Shown here in pieces: positions 6,575 through 10,446 of a DNA stretch of 10,447 bases. Numbering within the stretch: position 1 is the stretch's first letter; each line of letters begins with the position of its first letter. A model generated the notes under the pieces. The model saw only the letters and a list, made by a program, of their open reading frames with translations, searched no databases and was not told the origin of the DNA. The stretch is from a bacterium (lineage in GTDB: Bacteria > Patescibacteria > Microgenomatia > Levybacterales > UBA12049): positions 1 to 10,447 of the forward strand of contig JAKAEH010000008.1 of NCBI GenBank assembly GCA_021825955.1, written 5' to 3'. The position numbers and the translations under genes are program-made.

Positions 6575-6795
6575 GTTCTTTGGTATTAGAGGTAATTGCC
6601 AGATTTTCCTCTACAATTTCACTGGATTTTAGGTAACCTCAAGATTTTGAGGCGACAGGGCGAATTACCAATGTTCCCGTGAGGAGCAGGTTGAGTCCAC
6701 CTAGTTAAAGGTCCGGGGAAACGCCAATTGCACTCGATACCGAAGACGTACTTATTCTTATTTATATCCTCTAATGAGGCTTAGCCTCTTTATAT
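6575..6795 (+). ncRNA. Unidentified structured non-coding RNA
   Basis: No protein gene is seen here. A near-consensus promoter and a terminator-like hairpin bracket about 200 nt with nested helices: a 10-bp closing stem 6577-6586 with 6737-6746 (one G-U pair); a second stem 6591-6600 with 6659-6669 (10 bp, one bulged G); a hairpin CCTCAA-GATT-TTGAGG at 6637-6652; and TTCCC 6674-6678 with GGGAA 6716-6720. The closed ends and branched interior fit a stable structural RNA. I cannot recognise hallmark sequences of tmRNA, RNase P RNA, SRP RNA or 6S RNA, so a divergent or new family is possible. Confidence 0.55.
6776..6794 (+). terminator. Weak intrinsic terminator after the structured RNA
   Basis: GAGGC-TTA-GCCTC followed by TTTATAT. 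The stem has only 5 bp and the T-run is broken, so termination may be partial, with read-through into the tRNA-Thr gene. Confidence 0.45.
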
Positions 6796-6808
6796 ATTCC
6801 GTTTAATT

Positions 6809-6817
6809 TGCTAAAAT
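6809..6817 (+). promoter_or_regulatory. Extended -10 before the split tRNA-Thr(TGT)
   Basis: TGC-TAAAAT ends 8 nt before the first tRNA base at 6826. The TG dinucleotide makes it an extended -10; no good -35 is seen. Confidence 0.45.
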
Positions 6818-6860
6818 CGTGTTGTGCCGACTTAGCTCAGTGGTAGAGCAGCTGTTTTGT

Positions 6861-7022
6861 CCCAGCACTATCTTGCCAAATTTTCCAAATTTGGCTTAGA
6901 AGTGCGGGATCCCGTAAAACTAAGCTTGCCGAGATAGCTCAGTGGTAGAGCAGCTGTTTTGTAAACAGCAGGCCCAGGGTTCGAATCCCTGTCTCGGCTC
7001 AGCAAGCAAGTTTTACTGGGAT
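6861..7022 (+). other. Intron-like insert 1, carrying a complete tRNA-Thr
   Basis: Inserted after anticodon base 36 (boundary ambiguous by one T). Helix 1 is the closed hairpin 6860-6909: TCCC with GGGA, GCACT with AGTGC, and a 9-bp GCCAAATTT/AAATTTGGC tip. Helix 2 pairs 6910-6921 with 7009-7021 (TCCC/GGGA and GTAAAACT/AGTTTTAC, one bulged T), continues with GCTT/AAGC, and encloses the embedded tRNA. The first 55 nt are nearly identical to insert 2. No group I core or terminal G is present, so the class is unknown. Confidence 0.75.
6928..6999 (+). tRNA. tRNA-Thr(TGT), complete, embedded in insert 1
   Basis: A full 72-nt cloverleaf: acceptor GCCGAGA/TCTCGGC, D-arm GCTC/GAGC, anticodon stem GCTGT/ACAGC with loop TTTGTAA (anticodon TGT, reading ACA), T-arm CAGGG-TTCGAAT-CCCTG and discriminator T. 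CCA is not encoded (CAG follows). Apart from the acceptor stem it is almost identical to the 5' half of the host gene around it. Confidence 0.93.
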
Positions 7023-7069
7023 AAACAGCGGGTCGGTCCGATGTTCATCGGACCAGTCAGATCACTATA

Positions 7070-7098
7070 TTGAAACGCGTATATCAATCACGTATAAT
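7070..7098 (+). promoter_or_regulatory. Promoter for the endonuclease-like gene
   Basis: TTGAAA (7070-7075), a 17-nt spacer, then a perfect TATAAT (7093-7098). The GTG start is 6 nt further on, so the transcript would be leaderless. Confidence 0.65.
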
Positions 7099-7104
7099 TA
7101 AATC

Positions 7105-7479
7105 GTGAATACTAAACGAAAAGGAAGCATAGCGGTTGGAATTGCAATCGCACATTTTATAGGAAAGGGAGCGACTGTTCTCTTACCTGTAGGTGATTGT
7201 GATTTATACGATTTGGTTATAGATTAAAATGACAGTATAAAGAAAATACAGTGTAAATACATAAGTGACAAGGAGCCAAATGGAGGGTATAATGTTGATC
7301 TAAGAACATTTGGCGGATATAGAGATAAAACTTATTATCTAAGATACAAAAAGGGTGATTTTGATTTACTTTTTGTTTATTGCAGCAATGAACAAAAATA
7401 TTTAATTCCTGCAGAAAAAATTATAGATAAAGCGCATCTTGTTCTTGGAGCAAAGAGTTGGAATGAATTTAAATGTTAA
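7105..7479 (+). pseudogene. Group I intron-associated PD-(D/E)XK homing endonuclease-like protein, interrupted by a stop
   Basis: From GTG at 7105 the frame runs 40 codons, meets TAA at 7225-7227, and continues open for 83 more codons to TAA at 7477-7479. The parts read as one protein. K-x-K-G-x-I-A-V at 4-11 is followed by the active-site strand GDCDLYDLVID (30-40), and after the stop comes KKIQCK, which supplies the Q-x-K of the PD-(D/E)XK motif. The tail (DFDLLFVYCSNEQKYLIPAEKI) resembles the I-Ssp6803I-like group, whose founding member sits in a cyanobacterial tRNA-fMet intron. The stop removes the catalytic lysine, so the gene is probably dead or carries a recent point mutation. It ends at the base before tRNA-Tyr. 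Family assignment is from motif recall. Confidence 0.75.
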
Positions 7480-7563
7480 GCTGGGTTCGCGTAGCGGCAA
7501 TCGCATCTGGCTGTAGACCAGACGTCCGAAAGGGCTGCGGGGGTTCGAGTCCCTCACCCAGCA
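7480..7563 (+). tRNA. tRNA-Tyr(GTA)
   Basis: 84-nt class II tRNA: acceptor GCTGGGT/ACCCAGC, anticodon stem TCTGG/CCAGA with loop CTGTAGA (anticodon GTA), a long variable arm at about 7523-7538, T-arm GGGGG-TTCGAGT-CCCTC and discriminator A. CCA is not encoded (CTA follows). It begins at the base after the endonuclease reading frame's stop, so its promoter must lie in or before that gene. Confidence 0.95.
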
Positions 7564-7621
7564 CTACGTCCAAACGTGGCTGGCTTGCCGGCTTGGCTCA
7601 GTGGTAGAGCAAGTCATTGGT

Positions 7622-7787
7622 CCCAGCACTATCTTGCCAAATTTCATAGAATTTGGCTTAGAAGTGCGGGATCCCGTAGTTCTATGCCGACATAGTTTAG
7701 TGGTAAAACGATTCATTGGTAATGAATTGAGTATGGGTTCGATTCCCATTGTCGGCTCAAAAAAGGTCGGCAAGAAACTACTGGGAT
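7622..7787 (+). other. Intron-like insert 2, carrying a complete tRNA-Thr
   Basis: 166 nt at the same anticodon-loop site as insert 1. Helix 1 hairpin 7621-7671 has the same stems as in insert 1 (TCCC/GGGA, GCACT/AGTGC, GCCAAATT/AATTTGGC) but a different tip loop (TCATAG). Helix 2 pairs 7672-7681 with 7776-7786 (TCCC/GGGA and GTAGTT/AACTAC, one bulged T). Insert 1 uses different bases there (GTAAAACT/AGTTTTAC), so this helix is kept by compensating changes. It encloses the embedded tRNA. Confidence 0.8.
7686..7757 (+). tRNA. tRNA-Thr(GGT), complete, embedded in insert 2
   Basis: A full 72-nt cloverleaf: acceptor GCCGACA/TGTCGGC, D-arm GTTT/AAAC, anticodon stem ATTCA/TGAAT with loop TTGGTAA (anticodon GGT), T-arm ATGGG-TTCGATT-CCCAT and discriminator T; CCA is not encoded. 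It has the same anticodon as the host gene it interrupts but differs from it in every stem, so it is not a recent copy of that gene. Confidence 0.93.
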
Positions 7788-7857
7788 AATGACTAGATCG
7801 TGGGTTCGATTCCCACAGCCGGCTCAAATATTAGGGCTTCAATTTTGGAATAAATTC

Positions 7858-7866
7858 TGCTAGAAT
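7858..7866 (+). promoter_or_regulatory. Extended -10 for rpmG
   Basis: TGC-TAGAAT (7858-7866), 7 nt before the rpmG ATG, with no Shine-Dalgarno sequence between. This predicts leaderless or nearly leaderless transcription. Confidence 0.5.
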
Positions 7867-7873
7867 ATCGGAT

Positions 7874-8050
7874 ATGGCAAAAAAGGGAGAACACAGAATA
7901 AAAATAGGCTTGGTTTGTCCAGCTTGTAAAAACAGAAATTATATAACAACTAAGAATAAATTGAATACGGAAGCAAAATTAGTATTTAAAAAATTTTGTA
8001 AACATTGTCGAAAGATAACCGAACATAAAGAATCAGAAAAATTAAAATAA
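7874..8050 (+). CDS. rpmG: Ribosomal protein bL33, zinc-binding form
   Basis: 58-residue large-subunit ribosomal protein. It starts MAKKGEHRIKIGLVCPAC and has the family layout: CPAC at 15-18 and CKHC (about 43-46) as the zinc CxxC pairs, with NYITTKNK between. Placement between tRNA-Thr and tRNA-Trp matches the common bacterial rpmG-trpT neighbourhood. Its last nine codons (EHKESEKLK, then stop) recur 107 nt downstream as EHKESKKLK plus stop, with a structured sequence between the copies, so the 3' end looks like the site of an insertion that restored the reading frame's end. Confidence 0.95.
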   Translation: MAKKGEHRIKIGLVCPACKNRNYITTKNKLNTEAKLVFKKFCKHCRKITEHKESEKLK

Positions 8051-8157
8051 TTTGAGATCCTGCTAAGGTCGCTCTTTAAGCCGTGTACGGACAGTACTGA
8101 AAAGGCTTAAAGGAAGACGTGCGGGACGAACATAAAGAAAGCAAAAAACTTAAATAG
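8020..8157 (+). repeat. Duplicated rpmG 3' end flanking a structured insert
   Basis: CGAACATAAAGAA occurs at 8020-8032 and 8127-8139, and each copy continues into a similar A-rich end and a stop. Between them is a 9-bp stem CTTTAAGCC (8074-8082) with GGCTTAAAG (8104-8112), plus TCCTGC near 8058-8063 that can pair with GCGGGA at 8121-8126. The repeat unit is 107 nt. Confidence 0.7.
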
Positions 8158-8176
8158 CTCCTCAAGTTCTACGCAA

Positions 8177-8205
8177 TTGATTGAAACAATATTTCCAAGT
8201 ATAAT
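8177..8205 (+). promoter_or_regulatory. Promoter for the tRNA-Trp transcript
   Basis: TTGATT (8177-8182), a 17-nt spacer, then TATAAT (8200-8205). Start expected near 8212, giving a leader of about 110 nt before tRNA-Trp. Confidence 0.55.
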
Positions 8206-8215
8206 AAGGTGTATA

Positions 8216-8320
8216 GGGACGTGGTGAAATGGAACGGAGCATAGCGAGTTCGCCTGCTTGACAGGCGAGGAACAGCAGTCTCTCCCGCTAAAGCGGGATC
8301 GCGAAGTTCTAAGCAGTCCA
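8216..8320 (+). other. tRNA-like remnant invaded by palindromic repeat, tRNA-Trp leader
   Basis: The leader opens GGGACGTGGTGAAATGG, which looks like the acceptor and D-arm beginning of a leucine- or valine-type tRNA, directly after the promoter. No matching anticodon arm, T-arm or ACGTCCC strand follows. Instead there are palindromes: TCGCCTG/CAGGCGA (about 8250-8268) and CCCGC-TAAA-GCGGG (about 8284-8297). I infer a tRNA gene destroyed by repeat insertion; it may just be leader sequence. Confidence 0.35.
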
Positions 8321-8323
8321 AAT

Positions 8324-8394
8324 AGGCCAGTAGTTAAATGGTATAACTGAGGTCTCCAAAACCTCTGTTGGGGGTTCGATTCCCTCCTGGCCTG
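8324..8394 (+). tRNA. tRNA-Trp(CCA)
   Basis: 71-nt tRNA: acceptor AGGCCAG/CTGGCCT, D-arm GTT/AAC, anticodon stem GAGGT/ACCTC with loop CTCCAAA (anticodon CCA), T-arm GGGGG-TTCGATT-CCCTC and discriminator G73, the bacterial tryptophan identity base. CC follows but the A of CCA does not. Confidence 0.95.
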
Positions 8395-8439
8395 CCGAAA
8401 ACTTTATTTTATCTCTCAAAAGGCATACACTAATTGTGT

Positions 8440-9252
8440 ATGGCTGTAAGGCACTATCATCATCATTACCATTTTAGTTACGAAACATCCAAAAAACGTC
8501 ACTTCTCTTCTCTCTTAATAGTTGTTTCAATCGTTACTCTTATTTTTGTTATTCTTTTTAGACTGTTAACCCCGGAGCAAGCAATTGATCTTAAACAATT
8601 ATCTCCCGAAGACATCGCGTTTGCTTCATTTAATACTTTATTCAGACTTTTTATTTCTTATGTTTTTGCTTTAGTCTTGTCAGTTCCAATCGCACTTTTT
8701 ATTACCAAAAGCAAGAAAACCGAAAGAATAATGCTTCCTATAACCGATATTTTCCAATCTGTTCCCATTTTGGCTTTTTTTCCAATTATAGTTTTGGCGT
8801 TTATAAAACTACAGATGATAGAAGGAGCGGTAATTTTTATCCTCTTTATGGCAATGCTCTGGAACTTAGTTTTTAGCATGATTGGCGGATTAAAGACTAT
8901 TCCCGAGGACATTTTGTTTGCAGCGCAGATTTATAAAATAAAAGGTCTTAGGAAACTTTGGTACATAACTATTCCTGCTATTTTTCCCTATATTATAACC
9001 GGCTCGCTTCTTGCCTGGGCACAGGGCTGGAGCCTTTTAATTGTTGCCGAGGCTTTGCATAGCTATATTCCAAACGGAACCATAGCCCAAGATCCGTTGG
9101 GGCTTGGCAGTTTACTAGTTAATGCCTTCTACAACGGGCAAAATTCGGTTTTCCTTGCTTCCCTTGCCGTAATGATTCTCTTGATAACTTTTATTAACTT
9201 TTTTGTTTGGCAAAAACTATTGCATTTGGCAGAAAGGTATAAATTTGACTAA
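8440..9252 (+). CDS. ABC transporter permease, NitT/TauT (SsuC/ThiX-like) type
   Basis: Membrane subunit of a substrate-binding-protein-dependent importer, 270 residues from the ATG at 8440 (a TTG two codons earlier is also possible). After a His-rich start (HYHHHYH) there is one membrane helix, then the BPD-type core with about five more. The coupling loop that docks on the ATPase is the stretch EDILFAAQIYKIKGLRKLW followed by ITIPAIFPYIITG; the EAA-loop glycine falls in KGLRK. The family carries nitrate, sulfonates/taurine or thiamine precursors; substrate cannot be told. A TACACT at 8426-8431 may be a -10 close to the ATG. The ATPase gene overlaps its end. No binding-protein gene is in the window. 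Confidence 0.85.
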   Translation: MAVRHYHHHYHFSYETSKKRHFSSLLIVVSIVTLIFVILFRLLTPEQAIDLKQLSPEDIAFASFNTLFRLFISYVFALVLSVPIALFITKSKKTERIMLPITDIFQSVPILAFFPIIVLAFIKLQMIEGAVIFILFMAMLWNLVFSMIGGLKTIPEDILFAAQIYKIKGLRKLWYITIPAIFPYIITGSLLAWAQGWSLLIVAEALHSYIPNGTIAQDPLGLGSLLVNAFYNGQNSVFLASLAVMILLITFINFFVWQKLLHLAERYKFD

Positions 9253-9964
9253 TCCAATTATTCTTAAAAATATTGGTAAAACCTATTTGGGTTCAAAAAC
9301 ACCCGCCGTTTCCAATTTTAACTTGGAAGTAAATAACGGAGAGTTTTTATGCCTAATTGGACCTTCCGGTTGTGGCAAATCAACTATTTTGAAACTGATT
9401 GCAGGACTTGAAAAACCTACAAGCGGAACAATTGAAAAACCCGAAAGTGTGGGAATGGTATTCCAATCCGGCGCGCTTTTGCCCTGGTTAACAGTTGAGG
9501 AAAACATTGCTTTTCCAATATACACAAAGGGAATTAGCAAGGAAAGAGCAGAAGATTTAACCAACAAATATATACGGATGGTTTCCCTCGGAGAATTTAA
9601 ATTAAAATATCCAAGAGAGCTTTCCGGAGGCCAAAAACAACGAGTTGGAATCGCCCGCGCTCTTGCGGTTGAACCCGAGGTTTTACTTTTGGACGAGCCT
9701 TTTTCCGCCCTTGACCCAATTAATACAGATGAACTACATGGATATCTTTTGAATATTTGGAAAGAAACACATAAAACAATTGTTATGGTATCTCATTTAA
9801 CAGAAGAGGCAATTTTACTTGCCGACAGAATCGCAGTAATGAAACAAACAACATTGCAAAACATTGCCGAAGTAAATTTAAAAAGACCGAGGAAAGAAGA
9901 AGATAAAAAATTCTTGGAATTTTTGGAAAACATTAAACACGAACTATCTTCTTCGACAATTTGA
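9245..9964 (+). CDS. ABC transporter ATP-binding protein, NitT/TauT (SsuB/ThiZ-like) type
   Basis: ATPase partner of the preceding permease. Counted from the TTG start it has Walker A GPSGCGKST, a Q-loop in MVFQSGALLPWLTVEENI, signature LSGGQKQRVGIARAL, Walker B VLLLDEPFSALD and the switch histidine in MVSHLTEEA; the set is complete and should hydrolyse ATP. The LLPWLTV Q-loop is typical of the SsuB/TauB/NrtD group. I chose TTG at 9245 (239 residues) because GAAAGG at 9232-9237 is a good Shine-Dalgarno 7 nt upstream. The ATG at 9203 would add 14 residues outside the family and overlap the permease by 50 nt; TTG overlaps it by 8 nt, suggesting coupled translation. Confidence 0.93.
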   Translation: MTNPIILKNIGKTYLGSKTPAVSNFNLEVNNGEFLCLIGPSGCGKSTILKLIAGLEKPTSGTIEKPESVGMVFQSGALLPWLTVEENIAFPIYTKGISKERAEDLTNKYIRMVSLGEFKLKYPRELSGGQKQRVGIARALAVEPEVLLLDEPFSALDPINTDELHGYLLNIWKETHKTIVMVSHLTEEAILLADRIAVMKQTTLQNIAEVNLKRPRKEEDKKFLEFLENIKHELSSSTI

Positions 9965-9990
9965 CTATGGGGTTAATTGAGTGTTATAAT
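9961..9990 (+). promoter_or_regulatory. Promoter for the small gene at 9999
   Basis: TTGACT (9961-9966), an 18-nt spacer, then TATAAT (9985-9990). The ATG is 8 nt further on, so at most about one or two untranslated bases are expected. The -35 overlaps the stop of the ATPase gene. Confidence 0.65.
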
Positions 9991-9998
9991 CTGCGCTT

Positions 9999-10268
9999 AT
10001 GGGATCAAGATCTGAAAGAGGACCAAGAGGAAAAGCTGTTTTAATGAATTGTGTTGAATGTCCGCTTGTGAAGCCGGCGCAAAAAGCCAATTCCGCGGAT
10101 GCTTGTTTTTTTGGTGCCGGTGCTGCACAAGTTGTAGTTAATCAAAGTCACGTTTTGTCCGGCAAAGAAACGGAAACCGTAATCGATTTTATCGCCGCAA
10201 ATAAAGACAGAAGTAAAAATTGTCCGGCGGAAACAATAATTGCTGAAACATTGAGATTGCCCCTTTAA
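9999..10268 (+). CDS. Hypothetical protein, small and Cys-containing
   Basis: 89 residues; family not recognised. Residues 1-15 are basic (RSERGPRGK) and nearly match the repeat-encoded RPERGRRGK inside fmt, so the native start could be the ATG at residue 16 (MNCVECPLVKP), or the N-terminus may be repeat-derived. The rest holds a CVEC pair and two further cysteines (ACFFGAG and NCPAET), enough for a metal site or disulfides, although spacing does not name a family. No membrane segment or signal peptide is clear. The strong promoter placed 8 nt before the first ATG favours that start. It has its own promoter and converges on the PAP2 gene. Confidence 0.65.
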   Translation: MGSRSERGPRGKAVLMNCVECPLVKPAQKANSADACFFGAGAAQVVVNQSHVLSGKETETVIDFIAANKDRSKNCPAETIIAETLRLPL

Positions 10269-10290
10269 CATCAGCCGTCTCACAAAATCC

Positions 10291-10446
10291 TCAATAGATT
10301 AAAATCGCGGATATAAGGCCCATTGATAATCCCAAAATTGCTCCGCCTATTACATCTGACAACCAATGTTCACCCAAATAAATTCTTGAAGCAAACATTG
10401 TTACGTCAAATAGTAAAACCAAAGAAAAAATAATTACCTTCTGAAA
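10291..10446 (-). CDS. PAP2-superfamily phosphatase, C-terminal part
   Basis: Only the last 51 codons are in the window; the gene enters from the right edge. The sequence SRIYLGEHWLSD is the third PAP2 phosphatase motif (SR-x5-H-x3-D) with the nucleophilic histidine and its aspartate, followed by a glycine-rich membrane helix (VIGGAILGLSMGLISAILIY) at the C-terminus. PAP2 enzymes of this form dephosphorylate lipid phosphates such as undecaprenyl pyrophosphate or phosphatidic acid at the membrane. Recycling of the undecaprenyl carrier would fit the glycan ligase at 1533, but that link is inference. Confidence 0.88.
   Translation of the reverse strand, partial: FQKVIIFSLVLLFDVTMFASRIYLGEHWLSDVIGGAILGLSMGLISAILIY

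Larger units (their letters stand above)
6826..7064 (+). pseudogene. Split tRNA-Thr(TGT), host gene of nested locus 1, 3' half degenerate
   Basis: The 5' half (6826-6860) is a normal tRNA-Thr up to anticodon base 36: acceptor GCCGACT, D-arm GCTC/GAGC, anticodon-stem strand GCTGT and loop TTTGT. The complementary anticodon strand AAACAGC reappears at 7023-7029 after a 162-nt insert. The rest (7030-7064) is damaged: where the T-arm should be there is an 8-bp hairpin GGTCCGAT-GTTC-ATCGGACC without the TTCRA loop, and the 3' acceptor strand AGTCAGA has two mismatches to the 5' strand. It is therefore probably no longer a working tRNA even if the insert is removed. The cell would rely on the complete tRNA inside the insert. 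Confidence 0.7.
7587..7824 (+). tRNA. Split tRNA-Thr(GGT), host gene of nested locus 2
   Basis: The exons are 7587-7621 and 7788-7824. Joined, they give a perfect 72-nt tRNA: acceptor GCCGGCT/AGCCGGC, D-arm GCTC/GAGC, anticodon stem AGTCA/TGACT with loop TTGGTAA (anticodon GGT, reading ACC/ACU), T-arm GTGGG-TTCGATT-CCCAC and discriminator T; CCA is not encoded. The break is after anticodon base 36 (or 35, because a T is present at both borders). Unlike locus 1, every stem of the host tRNA is intact, which argues that the insert is removed or was acquired recently. Function without splicing is not expected. Confidence 0.85.

Noticed and set aside
6575..6795. tmRNA, RNase P RNA, SRP RNA or 6S RNA
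   Set aside because: No tRNA-Ala-like end, no GAGGAAAGTCC/ACAGAA pair, no GGAAGGAAGCAG-type SRP loop and a branched rather than rod-like fold. A covariance search would settle it.
6861..7022. Calling the tRNA inserts group I introns
   Set aside because: The 5' exon does end in T, but the 3' border that restores the tRNA leaves the intron ending in T or A, not G, and I see no P3/P7/P8 core in the non-tRNA part.
7225..7227. Stop codon reassignment to explain the in-frame TAA in the endonuclease gene
   Set aside because: Known CPR recoding concerns TGA, and other genes here end normally at TAA and TGA.
7622..7787. Archaeal-type bulge-helix-bulge tRNA intron
   Set aside because: The break is at 36/37 and the flanking helix is continuous through both borders rather than showing two 3-nt bulges separated by 4 bp; the gene set is bacterial.
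7601..7789. Open reading frames on both strands across the tRNA-Thr(GGT) locus
   Set aside because: They run through two verified cloverleaves and have no family features or plausible start signal.
8074..8112. Group II intron domain V
   Set aside because: The AAGCCGTGTACGG stretch resembles its start, but the 3' strand does not give the domain V helix with a GAAA tetraloop and AGC triad pairing, and no reverse transcriptase or other domain is near.
9203..9244. Upstream ATG at 9203 as the start of the ABC ATPase
   Set aside because: It would add 14 non-family residues overlapping the permease by 50 nt; the TTG at 9245 has a good Shine-Dalgarno site and gives the usual N-terminus.
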